Part shown: positions 27,856 to 36,754 of the stretch, piece by piece
Numbering within the stretch: the first letter of the stretch is position 1
How the letters are laid out: every line of letters begins with the position of its first letter
Assembly (NCBI RefSeq): GCF_020621385.1
Contig: NZ_JAESVA010000004.1
Coordinates: 508,598 to 572,597, forward strand
Length of the DNA: 64,000 nucleotides
Reading direction: 5' to 3'
From: Acidisoma cellulosilyticum
GTDB taxonomy: Bacteria; Pseudomonadota; Alphaproteobacteria; Acetobacterales; Acetobacteraceae
The notes under the pieces: model-generated
What the model saw: only the letters and a program-made list of their open reading frames with translations
What the model was told of the DNA's origin: nothing
Databases searched by the model: none
Translations under genes and position numbers: made by a program

Positions 27856-28749
27856 CTAGGCCAAGGGCAAGCCCGCCTGAGCCTCATATTGCTCAAGCAG
27901 CACAAAAAAGTCCTTCAAGCCACTCCCTTGAGCGCGCGCCACTTCATATTGTTGGCGGATCAGGCTGATCAGAAACACGGGCACCTGCTCGCTACTTGCG
28001 GCGTCCAGGACCAAGTCAAAATCCTTGATCATCTGTTCGACCGTAAAGGCCGGCGTGAAATCGCGCGATGTCAGCATGTCGCGCTTATAGGCGATCAGCG
28101 GCGATGCCACGGCGCTTTCGCAAATGACCTCCAGCATCTGCTCCGTCGTCAAATTGCCTTTCCGCCCGAAGGTGAGCGCCTCGGCAAGAAGGGCCGATGT
28201 GGCACCCACAAGCATATTGATGGCGAGCTTGAGATAGCGCGCCTCCTCCCCGGTGCCGAGATAGAAGCGGCGGATGGAAAACGTCTCCAGCAAGGGCTCC
28301 ACAATGCGGTAAGCGGCTTCCGCGCCGGACGCGAGGACCGTGAGTTTGCCGGCCTCAGCCGTCGCGGTACTGCCGGACAAGGGCGACCGCAGATAGTGGA
28401 TACCCGCTGCCGCCAAAGCGATGCCGACCTCAGCCGACACACGCGGCGATACCGTGCTGGTTTCAACCAGGATCGAATCCGGGGCCATTCTTCGCGCAAG
28501 CCCTTGATCACCCAAAACCAGCGAGCGCAGAACGCCATCATTCGGGATCGACAGAAACGTGATGGGCGCGGCTGCCGCGACCGCCTCAGGGCTCAGGGCG
28601 ACCTCCGCGCCTGCCGCCGCGGCGATGGCCGTTGCCTCCGGCGATATATCATAGACATGGAGCTGATGCCCGGCCGCCCCGATATGGCGGCTCATCGGCG
28701 CACCCATCTTGCCGAGGCCGATCCAACCCACAGACATCCTATTCCTCAT
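27856..28749 (-). CDS. 3-hydroxyisobutyrate-dehydrogenase-family oxidoreductase
   Basis: The protein has 297 residues from ATG at 28749, which overlaps the dioxygenase stop (ATGA) and has GGAG just upstream; ATG at 28737 is an alternative. The N-terminal NAD-binding motif is VGWIGLGKMGAPMSRHI. The substrate-binding segment SPLSGSTATAEAGKLTVL and the catalytic Lys region KLAINMLVG are those of beta-hydroxyacid dehydrogenases. It probably acts on a hydroxy acid in the pathway, for instance a reduced ring-cleavage or sugar-acid product. The substrate is not identifiable. Confidence 0.87.
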   Translation of the reverse strand: MRNRMSVGWIGLGKMGAPMSRHIGAAGHQLHVYDISPEATAIAAAAGAEVALSPEAVAAAAPITFLSIPNDGVLRSLVLGDQGLARRMAPDSILVETSTVSPRVSAEVGIALAAAGIHYLRSPLSGSTATAEAGKLTVLASGAEAAYRIVEPLLETFSIRRFYLGTGEEARYLKLAINMLVGATSALLAEALTFGRKGNLTTEQMLEVICESAVASPLIAYKRDMLTSRDFTPAFTVEQMIKDFDLVLDAASSEQVPVFLISLIRQQYEVARAQGSGLKDFFVLLEQYEAQAGLPLA

Positions 28750-29672
28750 GTGGGGGCTCCGTTCAATCCGGCAACCGTCCTGGCGCCAGTCATAGGGTTC
28801 AACGCCTCCTTCTGGAGGCGAAAGTCGAGGGACAAGCATTGGCAGCCCTCGGGGAGACTATACAGCCGGCGTTCTTCCGTCGTGGGATCACGCAAAGGCG
28901 TTATCAGACTGTCTTTCACGCCGAAGACAGCATCGCTATCGAGGTAAGGATCACCATCGATAAAAATATGCGTCGTCAGCGTGTCATAGCCAGCGCAGCG
29001 CAGAATGAAATGAATATGGGCCGGGCGCATCGGATGCCGGCCCAGGGCTTTGAGCATATCGCCGACAGGCCCGTCGCTCGGGATCGGGTAGGAGGCCGGC
29101 ACAATGCTGCGAAACCAGAAATCGCCATCGGAACCCGTGCTAAAAACGCCGCGCAGATTCATATCGGGCTGGCTATCATCCTGTGTATCATAGAAGCCGT
29201 CCTCGGATGTCTGCCAGACATCCAGCTCGACGTTTTCAAGGGGCAAGCCATGCTCATCGCTTACACGCCCAAGCACAAATAGCGGCTCACCCCGGCCATG
29301 ATGCGCAATCATCGCACCCATCGGCAGATGCGGCGCGCCATCGACATAAAAAGGCCCAAGCACGGTCGAGGGTGTCACTTCATCGATCTTGCGGCTGTTG
29401 ATGGCATCGACGAGCATGGAGACGCCCAAACAGTCCGAGAGGAGGATGAACTCCTGCCGCCGGTCGCTGCTGATCTGGCCCGTACGTGTCAGAAACTGAA
29501 TAGCGGCCAGCCATTCCTCCGGCGTCAGCCGCAATTCCTTGACGATCGCGTGCAGATGCGGAACCAGGACGGACATGATCTCGCGCAGACGCTCATCCGT
29601 GCAACCGGCATTGCGCTCCAGCACCGCCTCAACCGACCGTTCTTCCGTAAAATGCTGGGTTTTACCGAGCAT
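28746..29672 (-). CDS. Hydroxyquinol-type intradiol 1,2-dioxygenase
   Basis: The protein has 308 residues. The ATG at 29672 overlaps the maleylacetate reductase stop as TGATG, with GGAGGAG upstream. The N-terminal helical dimerisation domain typical of catechol/hydroxyquinol dioxygenases covers about residues 10-95. The iron ligands fit Tyr161, Tyr195, His219 and His221, with the family spacing, and the DGPVG loop is present. Coupling to maleylacetate reductase indicates 1,2,4-trihydroxybenzene as substrate, giving maleylacetate. Catechol is less likely because no muconate cycloisomerase or muconolactone isomerase is encoded. Confidence 0.9.
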   Translation of the reverse strand: MLGKTQHFTEERSVEAVLERNAGCTDERLREIMSVLVPHLHAIVKELRLTPEEWLAAIQFLTRTGQISSDRRQEFILLSDCLGVSMLVDAINSRKIDEVTPSTVLGPFYVDGAPHLPMGAMIAHHGRGEPLFVLGRVSDEHGLPLENVELDVWQTSEDGFYDTQDDSQPDMNLRGVFSTGSDGDFWFRSIVPASYPIPSDGPVGDMLKALGRHPMRPAHIHFILRCAGYDTLTTHIFIDGDPYLDSDAVFGVKDSLITPLRDPTTEERRLYSLPEGCQCLSLDFRLQKEALNPMTGARTVAGLNGAPT

Positions 29673-30745
29673 CACGCTTGCTCCTCCTGAGGCGGTTTCC
29701 CCGCGAAAGCATTCTGGAGAAGCCTGCGTAGCGCCGCTGTCTCCAACGGTCGTGGGTTAGGATAAGGGCGTGCCGCCGCTTGGGTAACGGCCTGCTCGAT
29801 ATCAGCTTCGCGCATGCCGATCTCTGCCAGGCTGAGCGGTGCGCCCAGGCGCCGGGACAGATCATACAGCCCTTGCGCGGCATTCTCTGCCCCCAGAGCC
29901 GATGCGATGCGCCGCATCGCCTCCGGCGCACCCGCGGCATTATATGCGACCGCATGGGGCAGCACGACGGTATGGGTCGGTGCATGAGGAAGATTGAAGG
30001 ACCCACCGAGCACATGACAAAGCTTGTGATGCAGCGCCATGCCCACAGAACCGAGTGCGATGCCGCAAAGCCAGGCACCATAGAGCGCCTGATGGCGTGC
30101 ATCCCGGTCATGAGGATCTGCCACGATGATCGGCAAAGCCTTCGCCAGCGCCTTGATCGCCTCCTCCGCCATCAGGGAGATGATCGGATTGCGCTCCTCC
30201 GCATAAAGCGCTTCGACCGCATGGGCGATGGCATTCATGCCACTTGTCGCGCTGATCGCTGGCGGCAGGCTGAGTGTCAAGGACACGTCGTAAATCGTCG
30301 TCTCCGGCAGCACTTTCGGCGTACGCAGCGTGATTTTCTCGCCGTTCTTCGTTTCGCCGAGGATCGGTGTCATTTCTGACCCGGCATAGGTCGTCGGCAC
30401 GGCGATTTGCGGCAAGTCCGTGCGCAGAGCGATGGCTTTGCCGAGGCCGGTGGTCGATCCGCCACCGACGGAGACCACGCCGTCCACATTCAGGGACTGC
30501 ACGACGGCCAGGGCCTGCTCGGTGATGTCGACCGGCGTATGCATGGTCGCCCGGTCGAAAAGTCCGACGGCAAGCGTACCGAGACGCGCCGCGATATCGG
30601 CGGCCTGGTCTTTTTGCTCCGGCGTCGACAGCACGAGGATTCTTCCCATGCCGAGGCGCTCTGCCTCTTCCGGCAATTGCGCCAAGGTGCCGTCGCCAAA
30701 GACGACGCGCATCGGCAGGCCATCAAATACAAATGGTTCTAGCAC
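29672..30745 (-). CDS. Maleylacetate reductase
   Basis: The protein has 357 residues and belongs to the iron-type alcohol dehydrogenase superfamily. The cofactor motif is VGGGSTTGLGKA. VPTTYAGSEMTPILGET is highly characteristic of maleylacetate reductases. A His-rich stretch (HHKLCHVLGG and LPHAPTHT) lies where the metal ligands of the superfamily sit. It reduces maleylacetate to 3-oxoadipate with NAD(P)H. The start is GTG with GGGAGG upstream, and it is the first gene of the leftward operon, facing the first sugar importer. Confidence 0.92.
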   Translation of the reverse strand: MLEPFVFDGLPMRVVFGDGTLAQLPEEAERLGMGRILVLSTPEQKDQAADIAARLGTLAVGLFDRATMHTPVDITEQALAVVQSLNVDGVVSVGGGSTTGLGKAIALRTDLPQIAVPTTYAGSEMTPILGETKNGEKITLRTPKVLPETTIYDVSLTLSLPPAISATSGMNAIAHAVEALYAEERNPIISLMAEEAIKALAKALPIIVADPHDRDARHQALYGAWLCGIALGSVGMALHHKLCHVLGGSFNLPHAPTHTVVLPHAVAYNAAGAPEAMRRIASALGAENAAQGLYDLSRRLGAPLSLAEIGMREADIEQAVTQAAARPYPNPRPLETAALRRLLQNAFAGKPPQEEQA

Positions 30746-30857
30746 TTTGCCTCCCGTAATCGCGCGACGTCATATTATTTGTGCGGCGCATCATAGGACT
30801 GCACCGCGCGTCGGCTTCAGCCCAACTTAGGTTCGCCATCCTGCCAGGGCGAGATGT

Positions 30858-30880
30858 AAATTGTCCAATTTGAACAATTT
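30858..30880. promoter_or_regulatory. Perfect dyad AAATTGT-N9-ACAATTT, candidate operator
   Basis: The two 7-bp arms are exact inverted copies, and the spacer extends the symmetry (TTGTCCAA and TTGAACAA). It is centred in the 246-bp gap between the divergent maleylacetate reductase (start 30745) and importer (start 30992) operons, so one regulator could control both. The winged-helix/solute-binding fusion is the natural candidate. No gene lies in 30746-30991. Confidence 0.5.
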
Positions 30881-30991
30881 CAATCTAGCCAAACTGCGTT
30901 TTGAGTTCCACCCTCTCGGAAACTGAGGCAGCGTTGTCTCGGCAAGATAAACAAAAATGGATTGCCATCATCGGCAACCAAGAGGGGAAAC

Positions 30992-32149
30992 ATGAGGAAC
31001 GGATTCAAAGCCGCGCTTCTCGGCACGCTGGCTGCTGGCTTTCTCGCAGGCGTCGGTCATGCGCAAAGCCAACCCGCAACGCCCGCCGGATATCAAGGCG
31101 CGCCGCGCACGGAACTTTTCAATCCGGCGCTCACCACCTGCATTCGCGACACCTCGAAATACAAGAAGGCGCCTCCCTATACGATCGGCTTCTCCAATGC
31201 CGGTCTCGGTGACAGCTGGCGCGTCGTCGCATTGGATGAATTGAAGCAAGGTGCCGAAGACCACAAGGACGTCATCAAAAAGCTGATTATTACCGATGCT
31301 GGGCATGATGACGCCAAGCAAGTCTCGGACGTGCAGGATCTTGCGTCTCAAGGCGTTGATCTGATGATTGTCAGCGCGAATACTGAAAAGGCGCTTGACC
31401 CGATCGTCACGCGCGTGATGCGCCAGGGTATTCCGGTCATCATGCTCGACCGTCGCATCTCATCCGATCATTTCGTCACCTATATCAACGCCTCGGATCC
31501 CATGATGGGCCGCCTCTGGGCGCAGTGGATCGTCGAGAAGCTGCATGGCAAGGGCAATGTCGTGCTGCTCGGTGGTCAGGCCGGGTCAAGCCCGAGCGAA
31601 AACCGCATGAATCCGGCCAAGGAGATCTTCGCGCAATATCCCGGCATTCATATCCTCGACACGGTCTATTCGGACTGGAGCCCCGTGAAGGGTAAGCAGG
31701 TCATGCAGGCCGTCATCGCCAAATACGGTCACAAGATCGACGCGGTCTGGTCGGCCCATGGCCTGCAGGTGCCTGGCTCGATCGAGGCCTTCGTGGAGGC
31801 CGGCTTCAAGCCTGGTGAAATTCCGATGCACACCACGGCGGACGTCAACGGCCCGTTGCTTGAAGCCATCAAGTATAAAGTGCCGATGCTGGAGATCAGC
31901 GACCCGCCGTCACAGTATCGCACAGCGATCGACGTTGCCCTGAAAGTATTGAGCGGCGCGGCCGTTCCCTGCACCTATACCGTGAACTCTCAGATCTCGG
32001 TGACCCCTGGCGACGAGACGCCGTCGATCAAGAGCGATGTCCCGTTCGACAGCCTGGGCCTGCCGGATAAGCCGTCCAACTACCTCGTGACCAATGATCT
32101 CGGGCCGACCTACGATCCGACGACCGCGCATACTCAATATCCGCATTGA
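30992..32149 (+). CDS. Sugar-type ABC importer substrate-binding protein, system 1
   Basis: The protein has 385 residues. ATG at 30992 has GAGGGG seven bases upstream; an in-frame ATG at 30962 is less likely. A clear signal peptide ends near GVGHAQ (about residue 23). The mature chain has the periplasmic-binding-protein type 1 fold of the ribose group (YTIGFSNAGLGDSWRV; QGVDLMIVSANTEKALDPIV; PVIMLDRRI). It captures the substrate for the ATPase and two permeases that follow. Its linkage to hydroxyquinol genes suggests a polyhydroxylated ring or glycoside ligand. Confidence 0.9.
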   Translation: MRNGFKAALLGTLAAGFLAGVGHAQSQPATPAGYQGAPRTELFNPALTTCIRDTSKYKKAPPYTIGFSNAGLGDSWRVVALDELKQGAEDHKDVIKKLIITDAGHDDAKQVSDVQDLASQGVDLMIVSANTEKALDPIVTRVMRQGIPVIMLDRRISSDHFVTYINASDPMMGRLWAQWIVEKLHGKGNVVLLGGQAGSSPSENRMNPAKEIFAQYPGIHILDTVYSDWSPVKGKQVMQAVIAKYGHKIDAVWSAHGLQVPGSIEAFVEAGFKPGEIPMHTTADVNGPLLEAIKYKVPMLEISDPPSQYRTAIDVALKVLSGAAVPCTYTVNSQISVTPGDETPSIKSDVPFDSLGLPDKPSNYLVTNDLGPTYDPTTAHTQYPH

Positions 32150-32156
32150 GGTCGCC

Positions 32157-33653
32157 ATGCTTTCGGTCAGCGGCATCCGTAAAGCCTTCCCCGGCGTGCA
32201 AGCGCTCGCCGGGGTCAAGCTTGAGGTCAAGGCCGGGGAAATTCATGCCCTGGTTGGTGAAAATGGCGCCGGCAAGTCGACGCTGACCCGGATCATCGCG
32301 GGCGTGGAATCGCCCGACGAAGGCGAAATCCGCCTCGGTGAGGCGGTCGTCCAATGGCATGGACCGGCACAAGCCAAGGCAGCCGGCATCCATGTCATCT
32401 ATCAGGAATTCGTGCTCTTCCCGCATCTGACGGTCGCCGAAAACATCTTTCTTGGCCGCATGCCGCGCAACCGTCTCGGTCTTCTTGACCACGCGCAGGC
32501 CGAACGGCGGTCGCGGGAGATTCTGGATCGGCTTGGCGTTTCGATCGACGTGCGTCAGCAAGTGCGCTTGCTGACGGTCGCCGACCAGCAGATGGTCGAG
32601 ATCGCCAAGGCAATGATCGATACGCCGAAGGTGCTCATTCTTGACGAGCCAACGGCTGTCATCGCGGGCCGGGAGGTGGAACTGCTCTTCACGCGGTTGC
32701 GCCGGCTGCGCGAGGCTGGTGTCGCCATCATCTATATTTCGCATCGGCTGGACGAGATTTTCGCGCTATGCGACCGGCTGACCGTGATCAAGGACGGGCA
32801 ATGGATCGCGACACAGCCGGTCGCCGGCATGACACGCGACACGCTGATTACAATGATGGTCGGCCGCGATCTCGCCCATCTTTTCCCGCCCCATGAACAG
32901 CCGCCGCCGGCCCAGCCGGACGTCGTGCTGCAAGCGCAGGACATTCATGTCGGCAGGCGCGTGCTCGGCTGCAGTCTGGAACTGCATGCCGGCATCATCA
33001 CAGGTCTTGCCGGTATGGTTGGGTCAGGACGCTCGGAACTCGCGATGGCGATCTTCGGCGGCCTGCCGATGGAACGCGGCACCGTCACGATCGCCGGGCG
33101 GAGCTTCCGCACGATCACGCCAGGACAGGCAATCAGCCTTGGTATCGGCTTCGTGACCGAGGATCGTAAAGGCCAAGGCCTCGCCATGCTGCAGCCTATC
33201 GGGGCCAATATCAGCGCCGCAAGTCTGGAGACGGTCCGGCGCGGGGTGATGCGGGACGGCCGCCGCGAATGGCAAATCGCTGAGGAAGATATCGCAAGCT
33301 ATCAAATTGCTTGCCGCGGTCCCGGCACGCTGGTCTCGACCATGTCCGGCGGCAACCAGCAGAAAGTGTTGATCGCTCGGTGGGCAAGGGCCTGTCACCG
33401 TGTGCTGATCCTGGATGAGCCGACACGCGGCGTCGATGTCGGCGCGCGTGCGGAGATTTATCGGATCATGCGTGGGCTCGCGGCCCGCGGCATTGCGATC
33501 CTGATGATCAGTTCCGAACTGCCGGAAGTCGTCGGCATGTCCGACCGCGTCTATGTCATGCGTGAGGGATCGATCACGGGCATCCTGGAAAAGGATGAGA
33601 TCACCGAGGAAGCGGTCGTCGACCTCGCGACGCATGACCGGCAGGCTGCCTGA
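32157..33653 (+). CDS. Sugar-type ABC importer ATPase (two domains), system 1
   Basis: The protein has 498 residues with two fused nucleotide-binding domains, as in RbsA/MglA. Domain 1 has Walker A GENGAGKST (about residues 34-42), a weak signature (LTVADQQ) and Walker B LILDEPTAV. Domain 2 has the degenerate Walker A typical of the family (GMVGSGRSE), a full signature SGGNQQK and DEPTRG. The start at 32157 lies 7 bp after the binding-protein stop; an upstream in-frame start would overlap that gene. It drives uptake through the two permeases encoded next. Confidence 0.93.
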   Translation: MLSVSGIRKAFPGVQALAGVKLEVKAGEIHALVGENGAGKSTLTRIIAGVESPDEGEIRLGEAVVQWHGPAQAKAAGIHVIYQEFVLFPHLTVAENIFLGRMPRNRLGLLDHAQAERRSREILDRLGVSIDVRQQVRLLTVADQQMVEIAKAMIDTPKVLILDEPTAVIAGREVELLFTRLRRLREAGVAIIYISHRLDEIFALCDRLTVIKDGQWIATQPVAGMTRDTLITMMVGRDLAHLFPPHEQPPPAQPDVVLQAQDIHVGRRVLGCSLELHAGIITGLAGMVGSGRSELAMAIFGGLPMERGTVTIAGRSFRTITPGQAISLGIGFVTEDRKGQGLAMLQPIGANISAASLETVRRGVMRDGRREWQIAEEDIASYQIACRGPGTLVSTMSGGNQQKVLIARWARACHRVLILDEPTRGVDVGARAEIYRIMRGLAARGIAILMISSELPEVVGMSDRVYVMREGSITGILEKDEITEEAVVDLATHDRQAA

Positions 33654-33664
33654 GGAGAAACGGC

Positions 33665-34639
33665 ATGAGCATCACCGCCACTACGGCCCTGCCGCGCAAC
33701 AGGGCGCGTCGCTTGCCTGAGCAAGTGCTGCGACTTGGCATCGTCGTTCTTTTGATCGTTGTCATCACGGTTCTGGGCTGTCTTGTCTCGGATCGCTTCG
33801 GCACGCTCAATAATTTTCTGAATGTCTATGAGCAATCGACGGATCTGGCACTCGTCGCGCTCGGGCAGACTTTGACGATTCTGACGGGCGGTATCGACCT
33901 GTCTGTCGGCTCCATGATCAGTCTGCTGTCGGTCCTGACCTCGGGCATCATCAACAGCAATGGCGATCTGGTGCTCCCCGTCTGCGCCGGCATCATTGTG
34001 CTCGGCATGGTCATCGGCCTCATCAATGGCATCGCCATCGTGATGCTCAGGGTGCATCCATTGATCGTCACGCTCGGCACCGGCGCCGTGCTGCAGGGTC
34101 TGGCCCTGCTATACACCATGGCGCCTGCGGGCGGGGTGCCGGACGGTTTCGACTTCCTGGCCTATGGCCGCATCGCGGATATATCGGTCGGCGCGACGAT
34201 CGTGCTCCTCGTCTATCTGCTCGCCAGTTTCCTGATGCGGCGGACGGCCACGGGTCGCAATATCTACGCGATCGGCGATGACAGACACGCTGCCGTGCTG
34301 CTGGGCTTGCCCGTCAAACGGCTGACGATGCTCGTCTACACTTTGTCCGGTCTGCTTTGCGCGATGACAGCGATCTATCTGGTCGCGCGGTTCGGGTCCG
34401 GCCAGCCTTACGCGGGGGCGAACTACACGCTCGCCTCCGTGACCCCCGTCGTTGTCGGTGGCACCATGCTGAGCGGCGGCCGCGGCGGTGTCATCGGCAC
34501 GCTGCTCGGCGCCTATCTCATCGCGCTGCTCAATGACTTCCTGAATTTCCTCCACGTATCGACCGAAATCCAGCTCGTCGTGCAGGGGCTGATCATCATG
34601 CTGGCCGTTTCGGCCTATCGCGAAGGGAAGAGAGGCTGA
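33665..34639 (+). CDS. Sugar-type ABC importer permease 1, system 1
   Basis: The protein has 324 residues and about eight to ten membrane helices in the RbsC/BPD_transp_2 pattern. GGIDLSVGSMISL and the cytoplasmic GRNIYAIGDDRHAAVLLG are conserved coupling segments that contact the ATPase. GGTMLSGGRGGVIGT is a further family hallmark. GAGGAGAAAC precedes the ATG. Its stop overlaps the next permease start, so the two are probably made in equal amounts and pair as a heterodimer. Confidence 0.92.
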   Translation: MSITATTALPRNRARRLPEQVLRLGIVVLLIVVITVLGCLVSDRFGTLNNFLNVYEQSTDLALVALGQTLTILTGGIDLSVGSMISLLSVLTSGIINSNGDLVLPVCAGIIVLGMVIGLINGIAIVMLRVHPLIVTLGTGAVLQGLALLYTMAPAGGVPDGFDFLAYGRIADISVGATIVLLVYLLASFLMRRTATGRNIYAIGDDRHAAVLLGLPVKRLTMLVYTLSGLLCAMTAIYLVARFGSGQPYAGANYTLASVTPVVVGGTMLSGGRGGVIGTLLGAYLIALLNDFLNFLHVSTEIQLVVQGLIIMLAVSAYREGKRG

Positions 34640-35622
34640 TGAAAGTGGATGCTATTCCGCAGGTCCGCTCGCTCGTCACCAAGTCAGGTCGGGGCAGCAA
34701 ACCAAGGCTGAGCGACTCTATCGCGCGCTACGCGATCTACATCTTTCTCGTTCTGCTGCTCATACTGTCCGGCATCGCGGCGCCGTCCTTTCTGAGCCAG
34801 CAGAATCTCTCCAACCTCGTGCTGCAAACCGTGCCGCTGGCGATCGTTGTTATCGGCCAGGCCATTGTCATCATGACCGGCGGGCTTGATCTGTCGGTCG
34901 CCTCCGTCATGGCGACAGCGGCGGTCGCCGGCACTTGCTTCGCGGGCGGCGTCGGCGCGGTCATCGAAATACTCGTCGTATCGCTGTTCATCGGTGGCGC
35001 CACCGGGCTCGTCAACGGTCTGCTGGTCGCCAAGCGACAGGTTTCCCCCTTCCTCGCAACGCTTGCCAGCATGATCGTTCTGCAGGGTCTGCGTTTCGCC
35101 TGGACGAAGGGCGCGCCGAGCGGCGGCCTGCCACCTATCCTGCGGGTCGTCGGTTCCGGCACCTGGCACGGCATTCCGGTCAATCTGGCCGTTCTGGCCG
35201 TCCTGGCTGTCGCTGCCTGCTTCATCGTCCATTTCACGCTGCTCGGCCGGCGGTTCATGATCACAGGCGGCAACCAGGTCACGGCAAGGCTTCTCGGCTA
35301 TCCTGTCGATAGGATCATCATCGGCAGTTACGTCGCCTCCGGCCTGCTGGCCGCCATCGCCGGCGTCGTTCTGGGTGGCTATGCCGAAATCGTCGATAAT
35401 CAGGTCGGTCGTGGTTTCGAACTCGACAGCATTGTCGCGGCGGTCATCGGCGGTGTCGCGCTCTCGGGCGGGCGTGGCACCATCCCGGGTGCCCTGGCGG
35501 GTGCGGCCGTGCTGATGCTGGCAGCCAATGCCGTGCTGCTGCTCGGCCTGCCGATCCAGTTCCAGATCGTGCTAAAAGGCGTCGTCATCGTTCTTGCCGC
35601 CGCCTGCTACGTGCGGCGCTGA
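34639..35622 (+). CDS. Sugar-type ABC importer permease 2, system 1
   Basis: The protein has 327 residues in the same RbsC-type family as its neighbour. GGLDLSVASVMAT, GRRFMITGGNQVTARLLG and GGVALSGGRGTIPGA mark it. The start shares a base with the previous stop. Heterodimeric permease pairs differ from the single homodimeric RbsC of the ribose system and recur in all three importers of this window. Confidence 0.92.
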   Translation: MKVDAIPQVRSLVTKSGRGSKPRLSDSIARYAIYIFLVLLLILSGIAAPSFLSQQNLSNLVLQTVPLAIVVIGQAIVIMTGGLDLSVASVMATAAVAGTCFAGGVGAVIEILVVSLFIGGATGLVNGLLVAKRQVSPFLATLASMIVLQGLRFAWTKGAPSGGLPPILRVVGSGTWHGIPVNLAVLAVLAVAACFIVHFTLLGRRFMITGGNQVTARLLGYPVDRIIIGSYVASGLLAAIAGVVLGGYAEIVDNQVGRGFELDSIVAAVIGGVALSGGRGTIPGALAGAAVLMLAANAVLLLGLPIQFQIVLKGVVIVLAAACYVRR

Positions 35623-35654
35623 CGGCAGCCGTTCAGACCAAGAAAGGCAAGCTC

Positions 35655-36428
35655 ATGTCGATCGATTCTCTCTATCGCCTGGATGGGCGCGTCGCCGTGG
35701 TGACTGGCGCTGAGCGTGGTATCGGCGCCACCATCGCGGAGCATCTTCTGTCCCTCGGTGCCACCGTCGTCCTCGCCGACCGGTCGCCGGGCGTGCGCGA
35801 AACCGCGCAGCGTCTGGACCCGGACGGCAAACGCACGTCCTGGCTGACACTGGACGTGACGGATTCTGGCTCCCTGGATGCGGCGGCGGAAACCGTGGTC
35901 AGCCGTCACGGTCAGGTCGATATCCTGGCCGCCAATGCCGGCATCAGCTATGAGGCCGCCGCCATCGACCATACCGATGAAATTTGGCGCCGTGCGCTTT
36001 CCGTCAATCTCGACGGCAGCTTCTATTCCGCCCGCGCCTTCGCGCGCCCCATGCTGCAACGCGGCAAGGGTGCCATTGTGCTGACATCCTCGATCGCCGG
36101 CGTGAAGGTCGTCAGGCCGGAACTGCATGTCGGTTACGATGTCGCCAAGGCCGGCGTCGCGCATATGACACGCGTGCTCGGCATCGAATGGGCGAAGCAA
36201 GGCTTGCGCGTCAATGCCGTGGGTCCCGGCTATACCGATACCGAAATGCTGGCGGATGTCGGGCGCACGCAGCCCGAAGTCATGAAGATCTGGCTGGAAG
36301 ACATGCCGAACGGGCGGTTGCTGCGCAAGCAGGAGATCGCCTCCGCCGTCGCCTTCCTCGCCTCGGACGCCGCATCCGGCATCAACGGCCATGTTCTGAT
36401 GGTCGATGCCGGCTATTCCATTTCCTGA
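35655..36428 (+). CDS. SDR-family dehydrogenase after importer 1
   Basis: The protein has 257 residues. It has the cofactor motif TGAERGIG (17-24), the structural NAGIS and the catalytic YDVAK, with SS upstream for the Ser of the triad. AGAAAGG lies before the ATG. It follows the permease by 32 bp and is followed by a YciI-family gene. It is likely an early oxidation step on the imported compound. Substrate unknown. Confidence 0.87.
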   Translation: MSIDSLYRLDGRVAVVTGAERGIGATIAEHLLSLGATVVLADRSPGVRETAQRLDPDGKRTSWLTLDVTDSGSLDAAAETVVSRHGQVDILAANAGISYEAAAIDHTDEIWRRALSVNLDGSFYSARAFARPMLQRGKGAIVLTSSIAGVKVVRPELHVGYDVAKAGVAHMTRVLGIEWAKQGLRVNAVGPGYTDTEMLADVGRTQPEVMKIWLEDMPNGRLLRKQEIASAVAFLASDAASGINGHVLMVDAGYSIS

Positions 36429-36442
36429 TAAGGAGAAAAGCC

Positions 36443-36736
36443 ATGCATTTCACCATTCATTGCCTGGACAAAGCCGGTGCTGTGGAACAAAGGCTCGCGC
36501 ATTACGATGCTCATAAAGCCTATCTATCCTCGGCACCGATCACCATGCTCGTGTCAGGTCCGCTTCTGGCGCCGGATCACGAGACGATGATCGGCAGTTT
36601 CTTTCTTGTCGAAGCGGATAGCCAGGCGCAGGTTGAAGCCTTCCATAACAACGACCCCTTCAAGAAGGCGGCGATCTGGGAAAAGGTTTCGATCCATCCT
36701 TTTCTGAAGCGCGTCGATAATCGCGCTGCGACATAA
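36443..36736 (+). CDS. YciI-family small enzyme-like protein, copy 1
   Basis: The protein has 97 residues; AGGAGAAAAG lies just before the ATG. The ferredoxin-like YciI fold is indicated by the His/Asp-containing helix start (HYDAHKAYL), the SGPLL turn, MIGSFFLVEA and the conserved NNDPF. The YCII superfamily includes TftG, which acts on a chlorinated hydroxyquinol next to a hydroxyquinol dioxygenase and a maleylacetate reductase in a 2,4,5-T pathway. By analogy this protein may eliminate a group from a ring intermediate. A second copy follows importer 2. The catalytic role here is inference. Confidence 0.85.
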   Translation: MHFTIHCLDKAGAVEQRLAHYDAHKAYLSSAPITMLVSGPLLAPDHETMIGSFFLVEADSQAQVEAFHNNDPFKKAAIWEKVSIHPFLKRVDNRAAT

Positions 36737-36754
36737 CAAAATCGAGGGACGACA

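Noticed and set aside
28746..29672. Catechol branch (catA) assignment
   Set aside because: No muconate cycloisomerase or muconolactone isomerase is present, whereas maleylacetate reductase is coupled to it.
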